Source of the DNA: a virus
Direction: 5' to 3' (one strand)
Length of the DNA: 42,944 bases
Virus record (IMG/VR): IMGVR_UViG_3300028920_000130
Coordinates: 1-42,944 of that record
Part shown: positions 17,397-25,363 of the stretch, piece after piece
Position numbering within the stretch: position 1 is the stretch's first letter
Layout of the letters: every line of letters starts with the position of its first letter
The notes under the pieces: model-generated
What the model was told of the DNA's origin: nothing
The model's database searches: none
Seen by the model: only the letters and a program-made list of their open reading frames with translations
Translations under genes and position numbers: made by a program

Positions 17397-18350
17397 CTAG
17401 CAGTTCGTGATCAAGAACCCGGCATTGGCGTTGACGACCAGCTCGTCGATCGTGGACCGGATGGTCCAGCGCTCGGCGATGTCGGCCTCGTCGTCCCTGC
17501 CGCTCTTGATGGGCTTGAGCTGGTGCAGGCGAGTGTTCGGCTGGAAGCCGAAGCAGTTCGTGTTCTTCGTGGGTGCCGCCACCCGGTGGAACACGCACAC
17601 CGTCCGCCCCCAGATCCCGGACACCACGTTCGGGTCCGAGGGGGTGTTCTCGTCTGTCTCCAGCCCACACACGCCTGCGATCCTCGGCTCGAGCCCCATG
17701 GCCCGGAGCCCCTGGATCGCCTCGAAGATCCGCTCGCGAATCCCGACCTCGGTGAAGCGGTAGGTGTCCCGCCACTGCGTGGTCTTGATCATGTCGAGCA
17801 TGACCTCCATGGGCATGGTGATCGCGTTCGCGGCGAGCTGCGGCGCGTTGCGCCAGACCCGTCGCTTGGCCTCGATGATGTCGTTGATCGGCGTGGCGTT
17901 GACGTTCGTCCACGCGAAGCCCGACCCGTCGATGGCCGCGGCGGTGGCGTTCGGCACGATCGCCGTGTTACCGGCAATCGCTGCGACGCGGTACTCGCGC
18001 GCGAGCATGTGGTCCTTCCCGAGGAACCGCACGTTGTCCTTCCGGAGGTCCGCGAGATCGGACTCCTCGAGGTCAGCGCGGCAGATCGCCGCCCCCAGGC
18101 CGTACTCTTCGCAGCGGTACGTGTCCTGGACGGCTTCGATCTCGATTTCCTTGGGACGTTCGCATTTCCCGATCTTGTCGTTGAGGACGCGGTGAGTCGT
18201 GGCGTTGGTGTACCGGAGGTACAGGCCCGTCCGTTTCTTCACCGTGAACGGGGGGAAGATGAAGTCCCCCACGAACATGTCCTGCGGCGACTCGATCGAG
18301 AGCCTGGTGAGCGGATGCTGGACGCTCAGGGCACCGGGAGTGAGTAGCAT
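17397..18350 (-). CDS. Major capsid protein
   Basis: This 317-residue protein follows the protease-scaffold and decoration genes and has the best ribosome site of the region (AGGAGG 6 bases before the ATG at 18350), as expected for the most abundant virion protein. Its sequence (FIFPPFTVKKRTGLYLRY early, LGKDHMLAREYRVAAIAG mid, and a beta-rich C-terminus) has the look of an HK97-fold capsid protein of the E-like or gp5-like classes. No transmembrane or enzymatic motif is present. Confidence 0.85.
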   Translation of the reverse strand: MLLTPGALSVQHPLTRLSIESPQDMFVGDFIFPPFTVKKRTGLYLRYTNATTHRVLNDKIGKCERPKEIEIEAVQDTYRCEEYGLGAAICRADLEESDLADLRKDNVRFLGKDHMLAREYRVAAIAGNTAIVPNATAAAIDGSGFAWTNVNATPINDIIEAKRRVWRNAPQLAANAITMPMEVMLDMIKTTQWRDTYRFTEVGIRERIFEAIQGLRAMGLEPRIAGVCGLETDENTPSDPNVVSGIWGRTVCVFHRVAAPTKNTNCFGFQPNTRLHQLKPIKSGRDDEADIAERWTIRSTIDELVVNANAGFLITNC

Positions 18351-18360
18351 GCTACACCTC

Positions 18361-18783
18361 CTAGTTCAACTGGTAGAGCCGCACTTCGACGGCTACCCTG
18401 TGCGTTGCCTGCGACGCCGCGGCGCGAGAGACGGCGACGACATAGTCGCCCTGCCCCGCTGCCACGAGCCGCCCGTTGGCATCGCTCGCCAGTTCGTCGC
18501 CGCGGTTGAAGGCCGCTCCGGCCTCCCCGCCGACCTGACCCTCGACCCGCAGCATGACGAGGTCGCCATTGGCGCCCCCCGTCCCGCTGTTGATCGCGAT
18601 CATGCCCCTCTGCCCCGCTCCGCAGAGCGTGACGTGAGGCTTCGACCCGGCGGTCGCGTTCTCAACGAACCTGTAGACCCTGCCCAGGTAGAAGGCGGCG
18701 TCGTCGCAGACGAATCCCTCGTCCTCGTCGTCGTACTTCCACTTGGGCACTTCGACCTTGATGGCTTCGTTGGGGATAGCCAT
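18361..18783 (-). CDS. Capsid decoration protein (DUF2190-like)
   Basis: This 140-residue protein, rich in Gly, Ala and Val, has short beta strands (YLGRVYRFVENATAGSKP, GDYVVAVSRAAASQ) typical of head decoration/stabilisation proteins such as the DUF2190 family. It lies between scaffold and capsid genes, the usual place for decoration proteins in many siphophages. The ATG directly follows the TAG of the protease-scaffold gene. Confidence 0.65.
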   Translation of the reverse strand: MAIPNEAIKVEVPKWKYDDEDEGFVCDDAAFYLGRVYRFVENATAGSKPHVTLCGAGQRGMIAINSGTGGANGDLVMLRVEGQVGGEAGAAFNRGDELASDANGRLVAAGQGDYVVAVSRAAASQATHRVAVEVRLYQLN

Positions 18784-19290
18784 CTAGATCATGTCCTTCG
18801 CCTGAGTCAGCGCCTCGTCGGCGGAGAGCTCCGGATGCTTCTTCATCAGGTCCGTCGCGATCTTCTCGATCTTGTCGGCCTTCTTGGTTTCGTCATCCGT
18901 CGCGCCGTCTTCCGGCGGCGTGGCCTCCGTCGTGGGCACCGTGGCGTCTGTGTGCGCGGCCGGGAGCTTGGTGAGCAGGTCCGTGTACTTGGCCCGATCG
19001 TCTCGGGACAGGGTCAGGATGTGCTCGACCGTCGCTTCCTTGGCCGACGGCTCGATCTGCTTCGCGTCGATCCTCTCGATGACGAACTTCTCGATGTCGG
19101 CTCGGTCGCGCTCGTTGGCTGCCTTGCGCAGCTTCTCCGCTTCGGCCTTGGCCTCGTCGCGCTCGGTCTCTGCCTTCTGGAGAGCCCGCGCGTGCTCGGC
19201 TTTCAGCGATTCCAGATCGTTGCGCGCCTTCATCTTTTCGACTTCCGCCTCGCGCTCGAACTGGACCCGGAGCTTTTCGAGCTCGGTCAT
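18784..19290 (-). CDS. Nested scaffold protein from internal start
   Basis: Inside the protease-scaffold gene, an in-frame ATG at 19290 is preceded by AAGGAG (19302-19297) with a 6-base gap, as good a ribosome site as that of any independent gene here. It would yield a 168-residue protein consisting of the coiled coil (TELEKLRVQFEREAEVEKM onward) and the acidic C-terminus. Lambda C/Nu3 and Mu I/Z use the same arrangement. The start codon and its ribosome site are seen; use of the site is inferred. Confidence 0.55.
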   Translation of the reverse strand: MTELEKLRVQFEREAEVEKMKARNDLESLKAEHARALQKAETERDEAKAEAEKLRKAANERDRADIEKFVIERIDAKQIEPSAKEATVEHILTLSRDDRAKYTDLLTKLPAAHTDATVPTTEATPPEDGATDDETKKADKIEKIATDLMKKHPELSADEALTQAKDMI

Positions 19291-20220
19291 GCTGTACTCC
19301 TTGTCGGTGTTCTGGTTGCCGGTCTTACCCTCCGGCTGCGGGTGGCTGGTATCGTCTTCATCGTCGTCGGTCGCGCCCGCTCTGGCGCCGTCTGCGTCGA
19401 TGTCGATCGTCTCTTTCGCTTCCTTCGCGCTGCGGTCAACGGTGTAATACACCGCTACCGCGTCATCGAGGTCGTGGACCGCGGGGAGCCCGCGGCCGAA
19501 CATGAGGATGGCCTCCAAAGCAGCTCCCCGCTTCTGGCCGTCGGTCGTCGTGAAGTCGGGCCAGACCTCGATGCTCTTCTGCTTGCACGCCCCCGACTCA
19601 ATCAGCTCGGCGAGCCTGGCCGGCACCTGTTTGATCCTCGCCTTCAGGCGGTCGCCGATACGCCAGAGCTTCTCGACCCAACCGTGCGCAAGGGCGGACA
19701 GCATCGGCCGCGAGCCATGGCTGGTAGCGTCGTGCTCGCCGGAGGGCGAGATGTACATGTAGGGCCGGATAACCCCGGCCTCGAAGTTCTGGATCATCGT
19801 ATCCAGATCCTTCGTGGTGTACTTGTGGCCCTTCCACTCGCCGGCGCGGAAGATTTCCATGTCGTCGATCACGGCGGTATCGAGGGCGAAGCGCACCATG
19901 CTCGTCCCGCAGACAGAGCACTCGTACTCGCTGGGGTCGCCCTCGGTGGCGTCCACCTCGGCGCCGCACTGCGGACAGAGTGCGCGCTGCGATTCCTTGG
20001 CCGGCTCTATGCCGGTCTTGTAATCGTGCTCCTTGAGCCATGCCTTCGCCTTGGCGACAGTCCACGAGCTCGGGCTGAACCGGACAGAGATGACAACGGA
20101 CTCGCCGTCTTTCGTGCCAACGATCATGGACACGCCATCCGGCATGTTCTCGGTGAGCGTCTTGACGTCCGTGCAGCCCTCGGCGGAGTTCTGCGGTGCT
20201 GAGTGGTCTTTGTAGGGCAT
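18784..20220 (-). CDS. Prohead protease-scaffold fusion
   Basis: This 478-residue protein has a protease-like N-terminal part and a scaffold-like C-terminal part. After a short start (SPSSWTVAKAKAWLKEHDY) comes a zinc ribbon (CPQCG ... CSVCG, about residues 78-102), then a region with SPSGEHDATSHG and ALAHGWVEKLWR resembling Mu gpI-type prohead proteases. Residues 300-440 are a long Glu/Lys/Ala coiled coil, as in scaffolds, and the end is acidic. ATG 20220 overlaps the TAA of the preceding small gene (TAATG). A nested start at 19290 probably makes free scaffold. Confidence 0.75.
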   Translation of the reverse strand: MPYKDHSAPQNSAEGCTDVKTLTENMPDGVSMIVGTKDGESVVISVRFSPSSWTVAKAKAWLKEHDYKTGIEPAKESQRALCPQCGAEVDATEGDPSEYECSVCGTSMVRFALDTAVIDDMEIFRAGEWKGHKYTTKDLDTMIQNFEAGVIRPYMYISPSGEHDATSHGSRPMLSALAHGWVEKLWRIGDRLKARIKQVPARLAELIESGACKQKSIEVWPDFTTTDGQKRGAALEAILMFGRGLPAVHDLDDAVAVYYTVDRSAKEAKETIDIDADGARAGATDDDEDDTSHPQPEGKTGNQNTDKEYSMTELEKLRVQFEREAEVEKMKARNDLESLKAEHARALQKAETERDEAKAEAEKLRKAANERDRADIEKFVIERIDAKQIEPSAKEATVEHILTLSRDDRAKYTDLLTKLPAAHTDATVPTTEATPPEDGATDDETKKADKIEKIATDLMKKHPELSADEALTQAKDMI

Positions 20221-20321
20221 TACGGCATCCTCCGTTCGCTGCGTTCGATCAGGCTGACGACAACGACCGCGATGGCGATGCAACCCATGGCGATGAGCCA
20301 GCCTACGGTCTCGGTGCTCAA
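20220..20321 (-). CDS. Tiny single-span membrane protein
   Basis: This 33-residue ORF starts with TTG at 20321, overlapping the preceding TGA (TTGA), and ends with a TAA overlapping the next ATG (TAATG). It encodes one hydrophobic helix (VGWLIAMGCIAIAVVVVSLI) followed by an Arg/Glu tail. Tight coupling on both sides makes it likely to be translated. The role is unknown. It lies in the head operon, away from the lysis genes. Confidence 0.5.
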   Translation of the reverse strand: MSTETVGWLIAMGCIAIAVVVVSLIERSERRMP

Positions 20322-20518
20322 TTCATTCTCATTCCCGGTCGGGGAACGACGATCCGCCCCTTCCGCTTGCCGTTCTCGTCGTCGGGGTCTTTGAGCCGCG
20401 AGGCGAGGGCGTCGATCGCCGCAGCTAGGTGGCAGATGGCTTCCTTGACCGTCACGCCGCCCTCGAACTTGAGGCCGCTCTTCCCGTCTTCCTCCCACGC
20501 CAAATGGATCTGCTTCAT
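20318..20518 (-). CDS. Small protein between portal and protease genes, function unknown
   Basis: This 66-residue protein starts at ATG 20518, with GGAGG 6 bases upstream inside the end of the portal fusion gene, and is coupled to it by a 4-base overlap. It is amphipathic and helical in the middle (VKEAICHLAAAIDALASRLK), with a basic C-terminus. I recognise no family. Position suggests a head assembly accessory protein. Confidence 0.55.
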   Translation of the reverse strand: MKQIHLAWEEDGKSGLKFEGGVTVKEAICHLAAAIDALASRLKDPDDENGKRKGRIVVPRPGMRMN

Positions 20519-22800
20519 CGCTTGCCTCCGAACCGCTTCGACGGGACCGTACCCTGTAGCCATTTCTTCTCCGGTGGCGTCTCACCCTTGAGAACGGGCG
20601 AGAGCACCGACCGGCACTTGTCGTGATTGGGCGGGACGATCCGCGAGAACATCGGGTTCCGCGCCTCGATGTAGCGGCCGTCCTGCTCGTGGCAGAACGG
20701 CGTTTCGCGGCCGTCGAGGATCGCGTCGTACATGTAGCCCTGGACGATGTCGCCGGCATCGCGGAACGTTTGCATCCGGCCGTTGTTGAACATCTCGCTG
20801 GAGTTGTTGCGCACGATCGTCTGGGCGGTCGCCTTGGCCTTGCCCGCGATGTCGGCCTCGATGAGGTCTACAATCTCGCGGGTCGTCATCGTTTTGGCGT
20901 TGTTGAAGATGAGGGTGCCGACCTTCGCAACCGTCTCCTGCGATTTCACACCGGACATGTAGAACGAGTACTTGCGGCAGTAGAGGATCGCCTCGCGGTC
21001 GGCCGCGGTGAACTCCAGCCCATGCTCCTTGAGCCACGACTCGACCCACGATCGGTCGAGGAACTGCTCGGTCTCTTCCCACTCGGGCCAGCCGATTTGC
21101 TCGACGTCACGCATGCGGCGGGCTCCGCCTAGCTCCTGCGATGCGGCGAGGCGCCCGTGGAAGTACATGCGGGAGCCAGAGACCTCGTAGACCCGGCGGA
21201 GCTGGCGCACCCACTTGCCGGGCGCCTTGAGGTCGTCGATCTTCGCCCAGTCGCCCGCCAGCGCACCGTTCTTCTGCGCCTGCTCGCTCGCTGCGCGGGC
21301 AGTCTCGGCGAGGGCCTGCTCGGCGATCGGATCGGCAGCACTCTCGATGTCATCGTACCATCGCCGCGCTTGCTTGGCGTCGAACCGCGAGGAGCGCGCC
21401 ATCTTCTGCGTCCCTGGCTTCTCGTCGCCGTCGGCCTGCGGTTTCGGTTCGTCCGGGGTCGGTTGCGGCACCGGCTCGCCTTCGGGCAGCTCCTCGGCAT
21501 CGGGAATCCCGGCCCAGGGGCGCACCCACTTCTCGCTCGTCGAGACCAGACCGCACTCCTTGCCCACCTTGATGGCCTCGGCCTTGGCCTGCGTGTAGCC
21601 CTCCCCATCCCCGGCGGCTACCAGCTTCGGGCAGGCTGCATCGGGGCCGAAATTCCACCGCACCAGCGGCCAGATGATTTGCGCGTTGACGACGTTGCAG
21701 AGCTGGTTGCGCGTGTAGCGGGTGTCAAGAGTCACCACGTTCGCGAACTGGGACTCACCGAGGGCGCGCGAGCCATACTTCGCGTCGGCAAAGCCAGCCA
21801 TATCGGGCACAAGCAACTTGCGGCGCATGGAGTTGTCGAGCGCCTTGATCGTGTCGGTGTACTGCGCTTGCCCGTTCTGCTTTTGCTCGAGGAATGAGAC
21901 CTTGGCCTGCGGGACGTACTCCTCCTTTTCCTGGTGCCAGTCCGCCGGGATGTAGATCACCAGATCGTCCTGCCAGTTGTCGAGGCTGGTCTTCAGCGCC
22001 GAGATCTGATCCTCGCTCATGTCGCTGCGGAACTCGGCAACGACGGTCGGCGAACCGAACTTCTGGCCGTGGATGTTGCGGAATTTGAAGTGGTGGGCCT
22101 TGGCGAAGAACTCGCGATAGATGGCGGAAAGGTCGGAGCGGCCGTACCAGTTCGCGTCTCGCACGTAGGGCCAGACAAACAGGATCACGGAGGACGGGTC
22201 GATCCGCTTGTCCTTGTCGAGCGAGGCTCCTTGCTCGGGCTCGCCGACGTAGATGTAGAGCAACTCGTCCGACTCCTGGTCGACGTAGAACTGGATCTCA
22301 TAGGACGGCTTGCAGATGATGCTGCGGTATATCCATCGGCCGGCGTCGCCGACGACATGCGGCACGGCGAGCTTGAAACCGTAGCTGCGCGCGTCGAGCA
22401 GGTTGTCCAGCATGGACGCGAACGAGGGCCGCGCGGGCTCGCGCTTCTCGCCCATGGGATACTCGAACGACTCCAGATTCTCAGCGACGAAGTCGCGGAT
22501 CTCCAGGTCTTTCGCGTCCTGCGAGGCCTCCTGGATTTGCCAGTTCGCCGAGAGCGCGAGGCGCTTCTTGAGATCCATCGTCCCCGCGATCACGTCGTCC
22601 ATGAGCATGCGGTCGAAGAGCTCCAGCCCCTTGCCCTTCTCGTAGAGCAGCGGGTCGGGGTTGTAGTCGTACTCGCGGTATTCGTGGACCGAGCGCGACG
22701 GGATGGTCGGGGCCTTCGTCGTAGGCGTGGCCGCAAAGAATTCGCGCCCCGCAGCGCGGAATCGCTCGCGGAATGCCTTACGCCGCTGTCGGACCTTCAT
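20515..22800 (-). CDS. Portal protein fused to MuF-type head morphogenesis protein
   Basis: This 761-residue protein joins two normally separate proteins. Residues about 1-420 look like a DUF935/Mu gp29-type portal (KRLALSANWQIQEAS, then NLLDARSYGFKLAVPHVVGD and SVILFVWPYVRDANWYGRSD). Residues about 520-740 are a MuF/SPP1 gp7-type domain (IVRNNSSEMFNNGRMQTF, FCHEQDGRYIE, PPNHDKCRS). A Pro/Glu/Asp-rich linker near 430-470 connects them. The portal forms the dodecameric DNA gate, and MuF-type proteins act inside the head. ATG 22800 has GAGGAAG upstream and overlaps the terminase stop (ATGA). Confidence 0.8.
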   Translation of the reverse strand: MKVRQRRKAFRERFRAAGREFFAATPTTKAPTIPSRSVHEYREYDYNPDPLLYEKGKGLELFDRMLMDDVIAGTMDLKKRLALSANWQIQEASQDAKDLEIRDFVAENLESFEYPMGEKREPARPSFASMLDNLLDARSYGFKLAVPHVVGDAGRWIYRSIICKPSYEIQFYVDQESDELLYIYVGEPEQGASLDKDKRIDPSSVILFVWPYVRDANWYGRSDLSAIYREFFAKAHHFKFRNIHGQKFGSPTVVAEFRSDMSEDQISALKTSLDNWQDDLVIYIPADWHQEKEEYVPQAKVSFLEQKQNGQAQYTDTIKALDNSMRRKLLVPDMAGFADAKYGSRALGESQFANVVTLDTRYTRNQLCNVVNAQIIWPLVRWNFGPDAACPKLVAAGDGEGYTQAKAEAIKVGKECGLVSTSEKWVRPWAGIPDAEELPEGEPVPQPTPDEPKPQADGDEKPGTQKMARSSRFDAKQARRWYDDIESAADPIAEQALAETARAASEQAQKNGALAGDWAKIDDLKAPGKWVRQLRRVYEVSGSRMYFHGRLAASQELGGARRMRDVEQIGWPEWEETEQFLDRSWVESWLKEHGLEFTAADREAILYCRKYSFYMSGVKSQETVAKVGTLIFNNAKTMTTREIVDLIEADIAGKAKATAQTIVRNNSSEMFNNGRMQTFRDAGDIVQGYMYDAILDGRETPFCHEQDGRYIEARNPMFSRIVPPNHDKCRSVLSPVLKGETPPEKKWLQGTVPSKRFGGKR

Positions 22801-24212
22801 CGCTTCCTCTTCGTGGAGAAGGCGACCGCCTTGGAGGGCGGTGGCCGTTTCGGTGCTGCGCAGCACATGACAGCGGAGTCCAGCTCGTCCGGCGACCGGG
22901 CAAACTCTGGACCACGCTCCTCGGACATGCGGCTCTTGTAAGCCGCCTTGCTCTCGAGCTCGTACTGGCCTCGCGGGTTCCGCGAGATGCGGATGCTGTT
23001 GGCCTGGGCGGCGAACCGAATCCACCAGCTCTCGGGTAGCTCGTGGCAATCCGCTTGCCCCTCCACGAACCGCATGCGAAGCCCGTAGGCGTCCTCGGCG
23101 CGCCGCATGTTAAAGCGTTCCGGATCGCGGGCGCGGCCGCCGGCGAAGTACTTCTCGACGTACAGCCCCTTTTCCTTGGCGAGGAGATCGGAGACGCCTT
23201 TCCCCACGCCAGCAGCGTCGACGGTGATGCGATCCAGCTTGTGATCGCGGTGCACGTCCAGAGCTGCACCGTAGGTCTCGGTCGTGTCTTCTCGCTTGAG
23301 AGTCGAGGCGTGGAAGAAGTGCGGGCCGTGACGAGCGCACAGAGAAGACAGGTCACCGCCAGCGCCGACATCGACGCCCATCGCCTTTTCCCCACCAGGC
23401 GTGAGATCATCCCCGCCGCCCTTCCGAGCGAGGTCGAGGGCGTGGGCCGGAACAAGAGTGCGCTCGTCCTCTTCGTAGAACTCGGCCTTGACCTGTGCGC
23501 GGTAGTACGGCGAGTCCTCCCCGAGTTCCTGCTTCATCATGGCGATCCACTCGGGCGAGCAGTCCGGCGACTCCTCGCCGTCCGAATGGACGCCGTTCCA
23601 GCCCTCCGTATGAAATCGATCGTGGAAGAAGCCGATGTTGCGGCCGGCCGCCGACGCGCAGAACATCCGTACTGTCTCGGCGCTCTGCTCGTAGCCGAAC
23701 GTCGCGCGGAAAACCGAGTCCGGCACCACCTTTGCTTCGTCCACGATGACGAGGACGTGTCTCGCGTGGAAGCCCTCGATGTTGCCGGGGTCCTTGCAGG
23801 AGACGCCGATGGCGAAGGCGTCGGGCCGGTGGTTCCACTGGGTTGTCAGCGGCTCCTCGCCGAATATCTTCTTGGCTGCGGGTGGCGCCCGGCGATACCA
23901 CTTTCCGATCTCGCGCCACTGCATCTCCTTGACCTGGCGCCACGTCCCGGAAGTCGTGACGACGACGCTGTCGTGGTAGACCGTCGGGTGCCATAGCGCG
24001 AGGATGGCCTCTGTCGCCGTCTTGCTGCATCCGCGAAATCCGCGCCACGCGGTCTTCCAGGTCTCGCGGTTGCCCTCCCCGAATGCGTCGAGGACTTCCC
24101 GCTGCTTGTCCCGGAACGTAATGCCCCAGATGTCCTGCGCAAAGAGCGCCGGGGATCTCCGCCATCTCCGGAGGACGATCCGCTGGTTGTCGGCGTCGCT
24201 GCGTTTGCTCAC
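22797..24212 (-). CDS. terL: Terminase large subunit
   Basis: This 471-residue packaging motor has an ATPase and a nuclease domain. The Walker A-like motif is GFRGCSKT (residues 58-65), a deviant P-loop common in terminases, and Walker B is HVLVIVDEA near residue 150. The C-terminal nuclease shows GVDVGAGGDLSS, TVDAAGVGKGVSDLL and RSPDELDSAVMC, the three acidic clusters of the RNase H-like fold. The GTG start at 24212 overlaps the small subunit stop (GTGA). Confidence 0.9.
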   Translation of the reverse strand: MSKRSDADNQRIVLRRWRRSPALFAQDIWGITFRDKQREVLDAFGEGNRETWKTAWRGFRGCSKTATEAILALWHPTVYHDSVVVTTSGTWRQVKEMQWREIGKWYRRAPPAAKKIFGEEPLTTQWNHRPDAFAIGVSCKDPGNIEGFHARHVLVIVDEAKVVPDSVFRATFGYEQSAETVRMFCASAAGRNIGFFHDRFHTEGWNGVHSDGEESPDCSPEWIAMMKQELGEDSPYYRAQVKAEFYEEDERTLVPAHALDLARKGGGDDLTPGGEKAMGVDVGAGGDLSSLCARHGPHFFHASTLKREDTTETYGAALDVHRDHKLDRITVDAAGVGKGVSDLLAKEKGLYVEKYFAGGRARDPERFNMRRAEDAYGLRMRFVEGQADCHELPESWWIRFAAQANSIRISRNPRGQYELESKAAYKSRMSEERGPEFARSPDELDSAVMCCAAPKRPPPSKAVAFSTKRKR

Positions 24213-24685
24213 GCACCGTCGGCCTCGGCGACGCGGGCGAAGAACCCTGCGACGGTTTCGTCCGCGCTGATCTTGTGCTCGTGGCGGTCCTTCCACTCAT
24301 GCGAGCGGCGGTTCTTGAGCCAGAATATCTGTGCGGTCGGGTGCGCCGGCATGTGCCTTTTCAGCGTGCAGGGACCGTCCTTCGTGGTGCCCTCCTCAAA
24401 GTAGTCGTAGCCGAGCGCGCGCTCGTAGAGGGAACGCTCGACGCGCTCGTCGGCGATACCCTTGGCAGCCTTTACGGAGTCAAATAACTTCGGGTCTTCG
24501 GCATAGGCCTTGTAGAGCGTGGGGAGGCTAGTTCGGACGGCTTCGGCCATCTCACGGTCGGTCGCACCGGCTTCTGCGAGCTTCAGGAGCTTGGCGCGGT
24601 CTCCGTTGGTGAAAACACGCTTCGGGCGTCCCGGCTTGCGGGTGCGTTTCTTGCCGTTGCCGTTTTTGCGGATGCTCCCAGCCAA
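24209..24685 (-). CDS. terS: Terminase small subunit
   Basis: This 158-residue protein has a basic N-terminal tail (GKKRTRKPGRPKR) followed by a helix-turn-helix (AKLLKLAEAGATDREMAEAV and TSLPTLYKAYAEDPKL), the usual DNA-recognition region of terminase small subunits, and is adjacent to terL. The start is TTG at 24685; an in-frame TAG lies 12 bases upstream, and no better start exists before the HTH. It is the first gene after the terminator at 24771-24801, so it heads the structural operon. Confidence 0.75.
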   Translation of the reverse strand: MAGSIRKNGNGKKRTRKPGRPKRVFTNGDRAKLLKLAEAGATDREMAEAVRTSLPTLYKAYAEDPKLFDSVKAAKGIADERVERSLYERALGYDYFEEGTTKDGPCTLKRHMPAHPTAQIFWLKNRRSHEWKDRHEHKISADETVAGFFARVAEADGA

Positions 24686-24770
24686 TTTGATTCTCTACTA
24701 GCACGAAACGGACCGCTTGTCTAGCAAAAACGGTCCGTTTTGTACCACCGGCGGTCAGGAATGGACCGCA
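24686..24770 (-). promoter_or_regulatory. Promoter/operator region of the structural operon
   Basis: The gap between the terminator and the terminase start is AT-rich relative to the genome. It holds a 15-base palindrome (24727-24741, AAAACGG-N-CCGTTTT), a 10-base copy of its core at 24706-24715 (AAACGGACCG), and further GACCGC/GCGGTC hexamers at 24711-24716, 24751-24756 and 24764-24769. A TAGACA/TAGTAG pair with a 17-base spacer (24718-24723, 24695-24700) could be a promoter, though its start point would lie almost on the TTG. Repeated half-sites suggest binding of a regulator controlling late transcription. The promoter call is weak; the repeats are certain. Confidence 0.45.
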
Positions 24771-24801
24771 AAGAAAAGCCCCCGGCGGAGGGACCGGGGG
24801 C
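24771..24801 (-). terminator. Rho-independent terminator ending the early/lysis block
   Basis: On the minus strand an 8-bp perfect GC stem (GCCCCCGG/CCGGGGGC, 24801-24794 with 24785-24778) with an 8-base loop is followed by TTTTCTT (24777-24771). It lies 26 bases after the stop of the small zinc-ribbon gene at 24828 and before the terminase promoter region. This is the most convincing terminator in the window and separates the early/lysis block from the structural operon. Confidence 0.85.
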
Positions 24802-24827
24802 CGTAAGGGGGAGAAGCTACGATGATG

Positions 24828-25001
24828 TCAGCGAATCCTCTTTCCGCAGCAGCGCCGGCGGCTATGCCGCGAGCGGCCGCGCATCGTCTCAACGTACATG
24901 CAGGACGGCGGACAGTCCGCTGCGCCGGAACAGCGCCAGACCGCACGACGCCCCATGCGCGAGATCGCCATCTCACGACCGCACTTCGGGCAGTGCTTCA
25001 C
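24828..25001 (-). CDS. Small zinc-ribbon protein
   Basis: This 57-residue protein has CPKC near the N-terminus and Cys residues 24, 30 and 34 spaced to close a zinc ribbon, followed by an Arg-rich tail ending in CCGKRIR. The GTG start overlaps the preceding TGA (GTGA). Proteins of this kind in phages are usually small nucleic-acid binders. It is the last gene before the terminator at 24771-24801. Specific function unknown. Confidence 0.6.
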   Translation of the reverse strand: MKHCPKCGREMAISRMGRRAVWRCSGAADCPPSCMYVETMRGRSRHSRRRCCGKRIR

Positions 25002-25363
25002 CCGCGGGACTTGCACTTCTCCATCTCCTCGCGGTCCTTCACCAGCGCCCTCCGGTAGAGCGGGCACGACTCGTTGGCGTAGACGCATGCGGAAAACCAG
25101 CAGGTGCACGGGTCCATGTTCTGCGCGTTCGCGGCCATCATCTGTCTGAGCAGCTCGCGGCGGTCGTCACGCAGTTTCACCAGTAGCTCTGTCTGGCCAT
25201 CGTGATGGTTGGCCGCGCCAGGCTTGCGCTCGAGCGGGACGATGAACGCCCGGCAGGCGAGCATCCTGCCGGTGCGCCCGAAGACGTGGTGGAGCTCCAT
25301 GCCCATGTGCCGCGTCTTGAGCTCGGCCGCGATCTCGTGCCACTGCAACTTGCGCATGTTCAT
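24998..25363 (-). CDS. Small HNH-like / Cys-rich protein (putative)
   Basis: This 121-residue protein contains MELHHVFGRTGRMLACRAF, resembling the His-rich first half of small phage HNH proteins (ELHHxxGR..LL..), and a later Cys cluster (DPCTCWFSACVYANESC). The usual final CxxxH of an HNH zinc site is not obvious, so nuclease activity is uncertain. The ATG at 25363 overlaps the endolysin stop and has GGAGG 8 bases upstream. HNH proteins commonly lie beside terminase genes and aid packaging, which would suit this place. Confidence 0.4.
   Translation of the reverse strand: MNMRKLQWHEIAAELKTRHMGMELHHVFGRTGRMLACRAFIVPLERKPGAANHHDGQTELLVKLRDDRRELLRQMMAANAQNMDPCTCWFSACVYANESCPLYRRALVKDREEMEKCKSRG

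Noticed and set aside
18199-20202. 667-codon plus-strand frame
   Set aside because: It is antisense to the capsid, decoration and protease-scaffold genes, with a low-complexity product and no signals of its own.
24727-24741. AAAACGG-N-CCGTTTT palindrome as a terminator
   Set aside because: A loop of one base cannot form; opening it leaves only five weak pairs. With copies of its core nearby, an operator is more likely, and the real terminator is at 24771-24801.
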